DNA from: JAJVID01 sp963743425
Lineage (GTDB): Bacteria > Acidobacteriota > Blastocatellia > RBC074
NCBI GenBank assembly: GCA_963743425.1
Contig: CAVUPU010000002.1
Location: 496,001-560,000 of the forward strand
Length of the DNA: 64,000 nucleotides
Direction of reading: 5' to 3'
Both the position numbers and the translations under genes were made by a program. The notes below the pieces were generated by a model. The model made no database searches and was not told the origin of the DNA. It saw only the letters and a list, made by a program, of their open reading frames with translations. Within the stretch, counting starts at the first letter, position 1. The number at the start of each line of letters is the position of its first letter. Of the stretch, positions 9,998 to 18,843 are shown one piece after another.

Positions 9998-11725
9998 ATG
10001 AAAGCGTTAAAGTTCGCCGCATTGCTCTTGTCCTGCGCCATCGCATTATCGCTCGTAACCTGGTCGGTCATCGACGGCGTGGCGCGGATGCGTTCAGCCG
10101 CCACGATGGCCGAGGCCGCTAACAAATTCCTCGCCTCGCTCACTCCCGAACAGAAGGCCAAAGCGACTCTCGATTTCGCCAGTGAAAATCGTCGCGATTG
10201 GACCATCGTCCCGCGCGACCGCAAAGGCGTCCCGCTCAAAGACCTCAATGAGAATCAGCGACTGTTGGCGATGGAGTTTATGAAAACCGGCCTGGGCGCG
10301 TCCGGCTATCAGAAGGCCACGACGATCATCAGTCTCGAACCAATCCTGGCGCAACTGGAGGGCCAGAACCGCCGCTTCCCGCGCGACCCCGAGCTTTATT
10401 ACTTCTCGATATTCGGAACGCCTTCGGCCAAGGCTCCGTGGGGATGGCGCATCGAAGGCCATCATATCTCGCTCCATTTCACCATCGTCAAAGGCGAGAT
10501 GATTTCAAACACTCCGCTGGCCTTCGGCGCGAATCCGGCCGAAGTCCGCGAGGGTGAACGGAAGGGATTGCGGGCGCTGGCGGGCGAAGAAGACAAGGGG
10601 CGCGATCTGATCCTTGCGCTCGACGAAAAGCAGCGCGCCATCGCCATCTTCGACCAGAAAGCGCCGTCCGACATTCTCACACTGGCCAAGATAAAAGCCG
10701 ACCCGCTCAAACCCGAAGGCATCCCGGCCAGCCAGATGAATAAGGAGCAGAAGGCCTTGCTCGAAAAACTGATTGATGAATACCTCGCGCGAATGCCGCA
10801 GGACGTTGCGGGAGAGAGATTGAAGAAGATGCGCGACGCCGGCCTCGACAAGATTCATTTCGCCTGGGCGGGCGGGGTCAACAAAGGCGATCCACATTAC
10901 TACCGAGTCCAGAGTCCGTCGTTTCTGATCGAATACGACAACACGCAGAACAACGCCAATCACATTCACACGGTCTGGCGCGATTTCAACGGCGATTTCG
11001 GCGAGGATTTGCTGCGCGAGCATTACCAGACAACGCCGCACGGCTCGACGCAACAAAATGCGCCGCAGCAGGACAGGCCGCAGCCCTCTGTGCGATTGGC
11101 TGCCGATCCCGGCGGCACACCTGTTTTGCCTATGAGCCGGACGTTGAGACCGAGGATTTTATACAAAGAAATAGCGCGTTACACTGAGCCCGCGCGTCAG
11201 GCGGGGATTGTGGGGACTGTTGTGGTAAGCGTGGTTTACGGAGGAGACGGCAAAATCGGCGATATCAAGATAATTCGCGGGCTTCCATTCGGACTGATCG
11301 AAAAGTCCATAAATGCCGCGAAAAATATCAAATTCGAACCGGCTTACAATAACGGCGAACCGGTCAGTGTGAAAGGCTCTCTGGAATTCACTTTCAACCT
11401 TTATGAGCGTAACCGCGACTCGCATTACTGGCAGGCGGGCGTCGACGGCGTGGGCAATCCCGAACTGATTGATGTGAAGAAGCCCGAATACACCGAGGCG
11501 GCTCGAAAGAATAGGATTGAAGGCAACGTGAGATTGATCGTCGTCTTTCGCTCGAACGGCAAAATCGGTCACATCGAAGTCATCGAGGGATTGCCTGACG
11601 AGCTTACGGATAAGGCGATCGAGGTTGCGAAGGCTATAAAATTCAAACCGGCCGCTTTTTCGGATTCGAACAAACCTGTGAATGCTTGGAGTGAAATTAC
11701 AATCACATTCAAGCTCGATCAATAG
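9998..11725 (+). CDS. DUF3500 protein with two C-terminal TonB-like domains
   Basis: 575 residues with an N-terminal signal/anchor (residues 1-24). Residues about 30-350 form a DUF3500 domain, recognised by HFAWAGG, GDPHYYRVQSPSFLIEYDNTQNNANHIHTVWRDF and GEDLLREHY. Two TonB-C-like domains follow (about 385-470 and 490-575): each has an EAARxxxIxGxV-type start, a GKIGDIKII or GKIGHIEVI strand and an AxxIKFxPA helix. The two are diverged copies of each other. TonB-C domains normally contact outer-membrane receptors, so this may be an energised or envelope-spanning DUF3500 protein. The start follows GGAGG. It ends two bases before hrpB, so the two are probably co-transcribed. Confidence 0.82.
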   Translation: MKALKFAALLLSCAIALSLVTWSVIDGVARMRSAATMAEAANKFLASLTPEQKAKATLDFASENRRDWTIVPRDRKGVPLKDLNENQRLLAMEFMKTGLGASGYQKATTIISLEPILAQLEGQNRRFPRDPELYYFSIFGTPSAKAPWGWRIEGHHISLHFTIVKGEMISNTPLAFGANPAEVREGERKGLRALAGEEDKGRDLILALDEKQRAIAIFDQKAPSDILTLAKIKADPLKPEGIPASQMNKEQKALLEKLIDEYLARMPQDVAGERLKKMRDAGLDKIHFAWAGGVNKGDPHYYRVQSPSFLIEYDNTQNNANHIHTVWRDFNGDFGEDLLREHYQTTPHGSTQQNAPQQDRPQPSVRLAADPGGTPVLPMSRTLRPRILYKEIARYTEPARQAGIVGTVVVSVVYGGDGKIGDIKIIRGLPFGLIEKSINAAKNIKFEPAYNNGEPVSVKGSLEFTFNLYERNRDSHYWQAGVDGVGNPELIDVKKPEYTEAARKNRIEGNVRLIVVFRSNGKIGHIEVIEGLPDELTDKAIEVAKAIKFKPAAFSDSNKPVNAWSEITITFKLDQ

Positions 11726-11727
11726 TA

Positions 11728-14310
11728 ATGCAGTCTCTTCCCATTGATCCGGTCATTCCGGAAATCATCGGGCGCCTACGCCAATCGCCGAACATCGTTC
11801 TGGAAGCTCCTCCCGGAGCGGGCAAAACCACTCGCGTTCCGCCCGCGTTGCTCGACGCGGGCATCGCCGGCGCCGGCGAAGTGTTGGCGCTCGAACCCAG
11901 ACGTTTGGCCGCGCGGATGGCCGCGCGCCGCGTCGCCGAAGAGCGCGGGGAAAAACTGGGCGAGACCATTGGCTATCAGGTGCGATTTGAAGAGGTGGCG
12001 AGCGAGAAGACCCGATTACGCTTCCTGACAGAAGGCGTGTTGACGCGGCGATTGCTCTCCGATCCACAACTGAAAAACGTCTGCGTCGTCGTGCTGGATG
12101 AATTCCACGAGCGCCACTTGCAGGCCGACCTCGCGCTGGCCCTGCTCAGAAGGCTGCAGAAGTCCGCGAGGCCGGATTTAAAGCTCGTCGTGATGTCGGC
12201 GACACTCGACGCCGGGCCGGTCGCGAGGTTTCTCGATGATGCGCCAGCGCTGCGCTCCGAAGGCAAGCGGTTCGATGTTGAGATCGAGAGCCTGGCGCGA
12301 CCCGACGAGCGTCCGCTGGCCGAGCAGGTCGCGGCGGCTGTCAAGCGGCTGGCGGCGGAAAACAACGCCCAAAACATTTATGGAGACATTCTGGTCTTTC
12401 TGCCGGGAGCTGCTGAGATTCGTCGCGCGCAAGCGGCTTGCTCGGCGATCGCCGACAGACACGATCTGATAGTTTTGCCGCTGCACGGCGATCTTTCGGC
12501 CGAAGAGCAGGATCGTGCGGTCAAACCGGCTGCGAAGCGCAAAGTGATCCTTTCGACCAACGTCGCCGAAAGCTCCGTCACGATTGACGGGGTCGTCGCG
12601 GTGATCGATTCGGGGCTGGCGCGCATGGCGGGCCATTCGCCGTGGTCTGGATTGCCGACCTTAAACGTCACGCGCGTCAGCAAGGCTTCGGCGACGCAAC
12701 GAGCCGGGCGAGCCGGGCGGACGCGGCCCGGCAAGTGTTTGCGGCTTTACACCGCGCAGGACTTCAACGCGCGGCCCGATCACGAAGTCGCCGAAGTCTA
12801 TCGCGCCGATCTGACCGAGACAGCTCTGGAATTGCACGCGGCCGGCGTCGCCGACTTGAACAGGTTCGATTGGTTCGAGGCTCCTCCGCAATCGGCGATT
12901 GAAGCCGCCGAGAGTCTGCTCTCGAAACTCGGCGCGATTGACGCGACGGGCGCGGTGACTGCGGTCGGGAGAGAGATGCTGCGGTTTCCATTGCATCCGC
13001 GCCAATCGCGAATGCTGGTCGAGGCCGAGTCGCGCGGCATGGGCGAACAGGCATGCGTCGTCGCGGCGCTGATCGGCGAGCGCGACATCGTCGCTTCGGA
13101 GCTTTTCAAAAATGATCGCGAGCGGAAGGCCGGACAAGAGGGTCCGAGCGATCTGCTTCATCGCCTGGATCTTCTTGAAGAGGCGGCGGCGGTCAACTTT
13201 GCCCCGTCACGTTTGCGCGAGATGAATCTCGACGTGGGCGCGGTGATGGCCGTCAATCGCGTCAGGCGACAACTCCTGGGAGCTCGCGCATCATCGCGCA
13301 GTAGAGCGAGAGAACGAGGGAGCGGAAAGCAAGGAGACGATGCGCTGTTGATTTCGATCCTCGCCGGTTATCCGGACCGGGTCGCGAAGCGCCGCTCGTT
13401 GAAATCGGACAACAGGGAGTTGCTATTGTCGAGCGGCGGCGCGGCGCGGCTTTCGCCGTCGAGCGTCGTCGGGCAATCGGAGTTCCTGGTCGCGATTGAC
13501 GCCGAGGAGCGCCGTGACGCGAGCCAGGCCAGGACGCGCATCGTTCGCATCGCCAGCCGGATCGAGCCGGAATGGTTGATCGATCTCTTCGCCAATCAGT
13601 TGCGCGAAACGACCGAGGCGAAATGGAACGCGCAATCGGAGCGCGCGGAGGTCGTCGAGCGAATGATGTACGACCAACTGGCGATCAGCGAAAACCGCTC
13701 CGCTACGGCGGGCCGAGATGAGGCCGCGCGCGTCCTGGCTGAAGCCGCGCTCGCCGCCGGATTGCAGAGGTTCGTCGAACCGGAGACGGTGGCCAATTTC
13801 CTCGCGCGGGTCGAATTCGTGGCGAAGACTTTTCCTGAATCTTCAACGCCTGCGCTGAATGACGACGATGTTCGTGAGTCCCTGGTCGCGTTGTGCTACG
13901 GATTGAAGAGCTTCGCCGAGTTACGCGCGGCGGCCGGAGTTGGCGCATTGATCGAGGCGCTGCGCCAGCGTTTGAACGCAGAGCAGCGGCGATTGCTGGA
14001 TAAGATGGCGCCGGAATTCGTGGCGATCGCCGGTCGCCGCCGCGTGCGAGTCAATTATGAAACCGGCAAACCGCCCTGGATCGAATCGCGCCTGCAGGAT
14101 TTTTTCGGCATGGAGACGGGGCCGGTGATTGCGGGCGGGCGGGCGCCGCTGGTAATGCATCTGCTCGCGCCCAACCATCGCCCGGTGCAGGTCACGACCG
14201 ACTTGGCGGGGTTCTGGCAGCGCACATATCCGCAGGTCCGCAAAGAGTTGAGCCGCCGTTACCCCCGCCACGCCTGGCCTGAAGACCCTCTGCATTTCTC
14301 GCGGAAGTGA
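11728..14310 (+). CDS. hrpB: ATP-dependent RNA helicase HrpB
   Basis: 860 residues, the usual HrpB length. DEAH-type helicase motifs occur in order: PPGAGKTTRVP (Walker A, about residue 33), VLDEFHERHLQAD (motif II, as DEFH), VVMSATLDAGP (motif III), then in the second RecA domain STNVAESSVTIDGV and QRAGRAGRTRPGKCLRLY (motif VI). The HrpB-specific C-terminal domain ends with HLLAPNHRPVQVTTDL and SRRYPRHAWPEDP. An Arg/Ser-rich insert (about residues 512-533) interrupts the otherwise conserved part before the AGYPDRVAKRR motif. The gene starts two bases after the upstream stop and has no Shine-Dalgarno sequence of its own that I can see, which suggests translational coupling. Confidence 0.95.
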   Translation: MQSLPIDPVIPEIIGRLRQSPNIVLEAPPGAGKTTRVPPALLDAGIAGAGEVLALEPRRLAARMAARRVAEERGEKLGETIGYQVRFEEVASEKTRLRFLTEGVLTRRLLSDPQLKNVCVVVLDEFHERHLQADLALALLRRLQKSARPDLKLVVMSATLDAGPVARFLDDAPALRSEGKRFDVEIESLARPDERPLAEQVAAAVKRLAAENNAQNIYGDILVFLPGAAEIRRAQAACSAIADRHDLIVLPLHGDLSAEEQDRAVKPAAKRKVILSTNVAESSVTIDGVVAVIDSGLARMAGHSPWSGLPTLNVTRVSKASATQRAGRAGRTRPGKCLRLYTAQDFNARPDHEVAEVYRADLTETALELHAAGVADLNRFDWFEAPPQSAIEAAESLLSKLGAIDATGAVTAVGREMLRFPLHPRQSRMLVEAESRGMGEQACVVAALIGERDIVASELFKNDRERKAGQEGPSDLLHRLDLLEEAAAVNFAPSRLREMNLDVGAVMAVNRVRRQLLGARASSRSRARERGSGKQGDDALLISILAGYPDRVAKRRSLKSDNRELLLSSGGAARLSPSSVVGQSEFLVAIDAEERRDASQARTRIVRIASRIEPEWLIDLFANQLRETTEAKWNAQSERAEVVERMMYDQLAISENRSATAGRDEAARVLAEAALAAGLQRFVEPETVANFLARVEFVAKTFPESSTPALNDDDVRESLVALCYGLKSFAELRAAAGVGALIEALRQRLNAEQRRLLDKMAPEFVAIAGRRRVRVNYETGKPPWIESRLQDFFGMETGPVIAGGRAPLVMHLLAPNHRPVQVTTDLAGFWQRTYPQVRKELSRRYPRHAWPEDPLHFSRK

Positions 14311-14322
14311 CTACCCTCGCAT

Positions 14323-16728
14323 TCAGGGACACGTGATCGCCACTGTTGTCAGCGCCCCGGTGTTCGTCACGGTCAGCTCGAAGCATGCGCCGCTCGGCGA
14401 CTTCAGGATCACGCCCTGGCCGTTCGCTTCGACATAGACCTTGCCCACTACGTGCAGCTTCGCTTTTGGCGCGGAAGTTCCGATTCCGACGCTGACATTA
14501 TTGCGCCCTAGCGCGAGGCTATTGCTCTGAGTCACCTGAGCGTCGGCTCCAATGGCGGTAGCGTTAGTGATGCCGGGGGCCCCATTGGCAAAGGCTCCGA
14601 TGAAGGTGTTCGCATTCTCGATCGTGTTGCTTAGGCCGCTTTGGGGTCCGATGAAGGTATTGTTGTTGCCGGTCGTGTTTAAACGGCCAGCGCCCGCTCC
14701 GAAGAAGGCGTTGGAATTGCCTGTCGTGTTGACGATGCCAGTAGCGTTCCCGAAGAACGAGTTGCTCTTGCCCGTCGTGTTGACATCGCCAGCATGTGAT
14801 CCGAAGAATGAGTTCCCCTCTCCCTCCGTATTGAAGGTTCCGGCTCGTTGGCCGAAGAAGGAGTTGCCAAAGCCCGTCGTATTGTTCACACCAGCAAAGA
14901 ATCCGAAGAACGAGTTGTTGCCGCCCGTCGTGTTGGAGCCGCCGGCTGAATTGCCGAAGAAGGAGTTGCTGAAGCCCGTCGTGTTGGATAGGCCGGCTCC
15001 AGAGCCGAAGAAGGAGTTGTCGGAGCCCGTCGTGTTGGATTGACCGGCTTGAGCGCCGAAGAAGGAGTTTCTGATGGCCGTCGTGTTGGATCGGCCGGCT
15101 GAATTGCCGAAGAAGGAGTTGTTGAAGCCCGTAGTGTTGGATTGGCCGGCCAAATTGCCGAAGAAGGAGTTGCCGCCGCCCGTCGTGTTGGAGAAGCCGG
15201 CTGAACCGCCGAAGAAGGAGTTGTTGAAGCCTGTCGTGTTGGATCGGCCGGCTTGAACGCCGAAGAAGGAGTTGTTGCCGCCTGTCGTGTTTGATATGCC
15301 GGCTGAACCGCCGAAGAAGGAGTTGTTGCCGCCCGTCGTGTTTGATAGGCCGGCTGAAATGCCGAAGAAGGAGTTGCCGAAGCCCGTCGTGTTGAATACG
15401 CCGGCTGAATCGCCGAAGAAAGAGTTGTTGGAGCCCGTCGTGTTGGATCGGCCGGCATGAATGCCGAAGAAGGAGTTTCTGGAGGCCGTCGTGTTGGATA
15501 GGCCGGCTTCAAAGCCGAAGAAGGAGTTTCTGAGGCCCGTCGTGTTGGATAGGCCGGCTGAACCGCCGAAGAAGGAGTTGCCGGAGCCCGTCGTGTTGGA
15601 TAGGCCGGCTGAACCGCCGAAGAAGGAGTTGCCGAAGCCCGTCGTGTTGGATAGGCCCGTGCCCACGCCCGCGAAGGTGTTATTAGTTCCCGCGACGCTC
15701 AACACCCGCTGGCCGCCGATGTTGTACTGCGTCGTCGTGTCAATTGCGCCGCCGGCCCTTAGCGCCGCGCCCGCGCCCGTATTTTCGACCGACAATGTGA
15801 AAGCCGGATCGGCGCTCGTCAGCGAGAGCGGCGAGGCGATTTTGGCCGAGGTCACAGCGCCGTCCGCAATTTTCGAGCCCGATACTGCCGCGTCCGCCAG
15901 CTCGGACGAGGTCACCGAGCCGTCGGCGATCTTCGCTCCGGTCACTGCGTTATCGGCCAGATGAACGCTGTCGATTCCCCCGGCCGCGACGCCCAGCGGC
16001 GCCGCGCTCGTGCCGTCGCCCATCAGGCTCGCGTCCGTCACGACTTGCTGAAGCCCGGCGGCCCTCCGCAACTGAATGTTCAATCGCGCCTCATGGCTGG
16101 TCTGCAAGTTTTCCTTACTGTCGAAAGCGAGATCAGCGACTCCGGGGTTCGCAGGATCGATCGGATGCGCGAGGATTGCGGCGCCGTTGTTCGGCAAGCC
16201 GTTCGCGCCCTGCCCGTCATCGCCGAGCCACTGTTGGACAAGCGAGGTGATGTCGATGGCGATGAACTTGCCCTCCTGGTCGAGTCCGATCTCAGCGGTT
16301 GTAGTCACCAGGCTGCCGAGCGGAGGGGCGTTGGCGGCGGTAATCGTATTTTCGTCCCACACGCCCGCGACGGCGTAAACGTCCAGTTTGCCTGCCGACA
16401 CGATCCCGCCGATATAGATCTTAAGGGTGGCCTTCTCGACCTCCGAGCCGGGGGTGTTTACAGGCAGCGTGTTGAGTTTGAACTTGAGGTATGCGTTATC
16501 CGAGGAAGAGACGCGCAGATTCGAAGGGTTCGGGGGTCCGGGCTGCGAAGAGACGGATGCGTCGTCAGTGAGCGGCGCCTGCGCCTGCGCTGCCGAGGGT
16601 TGCAGCGCCAATAGCGCCAGGGAAATCAAGGCAAGCGGCAGAAGGGCGCCGGCCTTCGGTCTTCGATTTAAAAGACCTCCGGACGGCCTTTGGAATTCGG
16701 GGCTGGCGGTGGGGTTTTGACATGACAT
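14323..16728 (-). CDS. secreted surface protein: DNRLRE domain plus about 21 x 17-residue repeats
   Basis: 801 residues. A long signal peptide ends AQAQ. Residues about 50-225 form a DNRLRE/CBM96-like beta-sandwich (AYLKFKL, WDENTITAANAPP, DITSLVQQWL). A linker of SVTSSEL/AVTGAKIADG units (about 245-310) is of the kind found in tail-fibre and collagen-like proteins. About 21 copies of NTTGxxNSFFGxxAGxS (about 365-725) follow, then a short C-terminal domain with APKAKLHVVGKVYV and one Cys near the end. The repeat matches those in peptidase_S74/adhesin-head-like proteins and probably forms a beta-solenoid stalk on the cell surface. No endosialidase chaperone domain is present. The start at 16728 follows AGGAG; its 3' end faces hrpB's. 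Confidence 0.8.
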   Translation of the reverse strand: MSCQNPTASPEFQRPSGGLLNRRPKAGALLPLALISLALLALQPSAAQAQAPLTDDASVSSQPGPPNPSNLRVSSSDNAYLKFKLNTLPVNTPGSEVEKATLKIYIGGIVSAGKLDVYAVAGVWDENTITAANAPPLGSLVTTTAEIGLDQEGKFIAIDITSLVQQWLGDDGQGANGLPNNGAAILAHPIDPANPGVADLAFDSKENLQTSHEARLNIQLRRAAGLQQVVTDASLMGDGTSAAPLGVAAGGIDSVHLADNAVTGAKIADGSVTSSELADAAVSGSKIADGAVTSAKIASPLSLTSADPAFTLSVENTGAGAALRAGGAIDTTTQYNIGGQRVLSVAGTNNTFAGVGTGLSNTTGFGNSFFGGSAGLSNTTGSGNSFFGGSAGLSNTTGLRNSFFGFEAGLSNTTASRNSFFGIHAGRSNTTGSNNSFFGDSAGVFNTTGFGNSFFGISAGLSNTTGGNNSFFGGSAGISNTTGGNNSFFGVQAGRSNTTGFNNSFFGGSAGFSNTTGGGNSFFGNLAGQSNTTGFNNSFFGNSAGRSNTTAIRNSFFGAQAGQSNTTGSDNSFFGSGAGLSNTTGFSNSFFGNSAGGSNTTGGNNSFFGFFAGVNNTTGFGNSFFGQRAGTFNTEGEGNSFFGSHAGDVNTTGKSNSFFGNATGIVNTTGNSNAFFGAGAGRLNTTGNNNTFIGPQSGLSNTIENANTFIGAFANGAPGITNATAIGADAQVTQSNSLALGRNNVSVGIGTSAPKAKLHVVGKVYVEANGQGVILKSPSGACFELTVTNTGALTTVAITCP
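14585..15660. repeat. 51-bp tandem repeat coding the surface-protein stalk
   Basis: Units of 51 bases (17 codons), about 21 copies, in the minus-strand gene. The NSFFG part and the GTCGTGTTGGA-like part are almost invariant. Variation is concentrated in two hypervariable spots: the two residues before NSFFG and the two before AG. The first and last units are the most diverged, as expected for arrays homogenised by recombination in the middle. Confidence 0.92.
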
Positions 16729-16798
16729 AGAAATTCTCCTTTTCTGTTCCAAATCTCTGATGGCGTTGACGGCTGCGTTGGCGCCACGCTTGGCTTAA

Positions 16799-17554
16799 TC
16801 AAACAAAGAAGTAAAAGAGCGGCGGCAACGACACCAGCGCAATTCCGATCCACGCCGGGCGGCTTCTGTAGTCTTCTACTAGGAACAACAGTCGCGGTGG
16901 CAGATACACCATCGCAAAGACGTAAAAGTAGACCAACAACCCAAAGAGGACTCCCTCAAGCGAAGCTGTTTCCCGGTAAGTGGCCAACAAGACATCCTGT
17001 ACCCAGAAAGCGGCAATAAAGTCGAAGGCAAGGGCGCCCAGGATCATACCGGGGAACAGCAAGAGGTCGGCCAGTCTTTCCGCTGCGCCATCAGTTTCTG
17101 TGACCACGACTGACGCCGGTAAGGGCCAGAGGGCGCGAACAACCAGCGCCGTGGAAACGATTGATAGAAGAATGCCGACTACACAGCAGGCGACATATCC
17201 TGCCTCCCTATCCGGTTCGTGTAGGAGCAGGAGAACGATCGCGGCGTTTAGGACTGACCAGACGAAGTGCGCCAGCAAGAGCAACCCGCCCAAACACCCC
17301 CACACTCCTTTTCGCGGCTTTTGTCGAGCAAGCCTCCGCTGGAGCGGCAGACGCTTGAACCACGCCCCCGCAATTTGGCTTCCGAAGGCGGCGCCCCAGA
17401 GGCCGGTAAGAAAAATGGCCGCTGGGTTGCTTTCTCCGCCCGAAGATTCCTTGGCTTGGTCTACCACCAGGGAGAAAAACTCGCCGAGAAGCGAGAATAG
17501 GATCGTCTGCAGCAGGGTGATCAGACCATCGAAGAGACGCGCGCGGTTTCTCAT
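16799..17554 (-). CDS. polytopic membrane protein, hypothetical
   Basis: 251 residues with about six predicted transmembrane helices: near residues 8-30, 45-62, 88-110, 118-142, 165-190 and 198-222, plus a hydrophobic C-terminus ending in FYFFV. The loop between helices two and three is very basic (KRLPLQRRLARQKPRKG), consistent with a cytoplasmic face. No family is recognised. It starts six bases after the stop of the small gene at 17561-17914 on the same strand, so the two are likely an operon of membrane proteins. Confidence 0.6.
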   Translation of the reverse strand: MRNRARLFDGLITLLQTILFSLLGEFFSLVVDQAKESSGGESNPAAIFLTGLWGAAFGSQIAGAWFKRLPLQRRLARQKPRKGVWGCLGGLLLLAHFVWSVLNAAIVLLLLHEPDREAGYVACCVVGILLSIVSTALVVRALWPLPASVVVTETDGAAERLADLLLFPGMILGALAFDFIAAFWVQDVLLATYRETASLEGVLFGLLVYFYVFAMVYLPPRLLFLVEDYRSRPAWIGIALVSLPPLFYFFV

Positions 17555-17560
17555 TGCCTC

Positions 17561-17914
17561 TCAGACGGATGACGCGCGTCTCTTCCGCGAACGCGAAATA
17601 ATCAACATCACGAGGGGCGCAATGGTCAAAACAAGCCCGGCGCCTACGACTAACATCGCCGTTTGCCTTGTCCGCCTGGCGTATCGCCACGCATCCTCTA
17701 CAAGGCCTTTCATTCCTTCGTATTCTTTCATTAGCTCACGCTCTCTCGGCGTCCCTTTGGCGCGGAAAGCTTCCGCTAATAACCTGTTTTGCTCGGCAGA
17801 ATAACTATTGGCCCTCGCCTCCTCTTCATTATTGAAAAACAGATACACACCCGACCCGGCCAATGCTATTCCACCGACAAAAAGAAGAATGGAAATGATC
17901 TTGAGAACTTTCAT
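17561..17914 (-). CDS. small two-TM protein, hypothetical
   Basis: 117 residues. Transmembrane helices lie at about residues 4-26 and 84-104, separated by a long charged, probably helical segment (EEEARANSYSAEQNRLLAEAF...). Both termini are probably cytoplasmic and the tail RSRKRRASSV is basic. The start at 17914 is set by AAGGAGCCTGAC just upstream. The frame is open much further upstream, but that region is a broken chimeric gene (17968-18613), so the short form is preferred. No family is recognised. Confidence 0.6.
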   Translation of the reverse strand: MKVLKIISILLFVGGIALAGSGVYLFFNNEEEARANSYSAEQNRLLAEAFRAKGTPRERELMKEYEGMKGLVEDAWRYARRTRQTAMLVVGAGLVLTIAPLVMLIISRSRKRRASSV

Positions 17915-17967
17915 GTCAGGCTCCTTTCTATGGGAAGTTTGCGATTGCATGCGAGCATTCTGCTCGG

Positions 17968-18613
17968 CTACCAGTCCGGAGAAACGTCGGCCGCTGTGTT
18001 CGTCGTCAGCCTCGTCTGCCCGCTCCCGTCCGCGTTCATCACGTAGATCTCGAAGTTCAACACGCCATCCCGATTGGCGGTAGACAATCTCCTCGAAGGT
18101 CGCAAGGCCGGCGCGCCACCGGGCCGGGTCACTGCCGATCATGTAGTTGACCCTGCCCGCGCCCTGCCGGGCGCCTGCGATTTGCGGAGCCTGGTTGGCC
18201 CCGATGAAGGCGAGGCGGAGCGCGAGGCCCTTCTTCTCCTTCGTAAAGGCGAACACCGCCTCGCCAGGGGTGAAGTAGAAGCTCGCGTCGCCTGCTTGCG
18301 CTGAGAAACGGACGCGCGGGTCGGTCTGGCCGGCGTTCGGGACGAAGGCGAGAGCGAGCTTGCCGTAAGCGTCGAGCGCGTTCTGCTCGGTCCGGGCTGT
18401 GACCGAAGCCGGCGCTTGCGCCTGCGCGATCCCCCGCCCGTCACGCGCGCTTCGCGTCTCGGCCTGCCCCGCGGCAAGAGCGAGCGCGGCGACGAGCAAT
18501 GTGGTGGCCAGCTTGCGCCGCCATTCCCACGCGCCACAGACTTTGCGCATCCAACACATCGCGCAGGCGGCGACGCCGAACGCCTTCAGTAAATTGCGTT
18601 GTGAGATCGTCAT
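17968..18613 (-). pseudogene. chimeric remnant: SBBP-type N-terminus joined to a PD40 C-terminus
   Basis: The 5' part (18613 to about 18080) has a Shine-Dalgarno sequence, a signal peptide and the start of the domain that precedes SBBP beta-propellers: AYGKLALAFVPNAGQTDPRV, GRVNYMIGSDPARWRAGL, FEEIVYR. The expected continuation (a VYPGIDLVYYG-like segment) is absent. At about 18070-18080 the sequence switches frame and family to a TolB/PD40-type propeller end: DGVLNFEIYVMNADGSGQTR, then VSPDW and a stop at 17968-17970. Two unrelated genes have thus been joined by a deletion. The original frame happens to stay open into the next gene, giving a misleading 350-codon ORF. Confidence 0.75.
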
Positions 18614-18800
18614 GATGTCGCTCCTTATTCTTCGTCAGTTGATTTCCACACCGATCTTCGGTTGAAATCCGTTCCGGCCAGGCGGGATTCCGAACAGCCG
18701 TTGTCCCCAGCTGAGCAGGTTGGGTACAATGCCTTCGCCAGACTGCCTTCGCAGTCAACCTCAGAGTTCGAGACTACCTCGTAAAGCGAATGGCAGTCAT

Positions 18801-18834
18801 TGAAAGGGTCTGAATAATCCTGAATTCTTCTGAA
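18801..18834 (+). promoter_or_regulatory. four TGAA boxes phased exactly 10 bp, upstream of the CadC-like regulator
   Basis: TGAA starts at 18801, 18811, 18821 and 18831, and each of the last three is preceded by C. The array ends ten bases before the ATG at 18844 of a gene whose product has an OmpR/CadC-type winged helix. Such domains bind direct repeats on one face of DNA, so an autoregulatory operator is a reasonable inference. Its closeness to the start codon would fit repression. Confidence 0.45.
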
Positions 18835-18843
18835 GGCTGTTCT

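Noticed and set aside
14585..15660. A possible CRISPR-like or satellite array of 51-bp units.
   Set aside because: Units are contiguous without spacers, preserve a reading frame and encode a 17-residue protein repeat.
17561..18613. A single 350-residue fusion of an SBBP-type N-terminus and a small two-TM protein.
   Set aside because: The middle is the out-of-frame end of a PD40 gene, and the two-TM gene has its own strong ribosome-binding site. The open frame is accidental.
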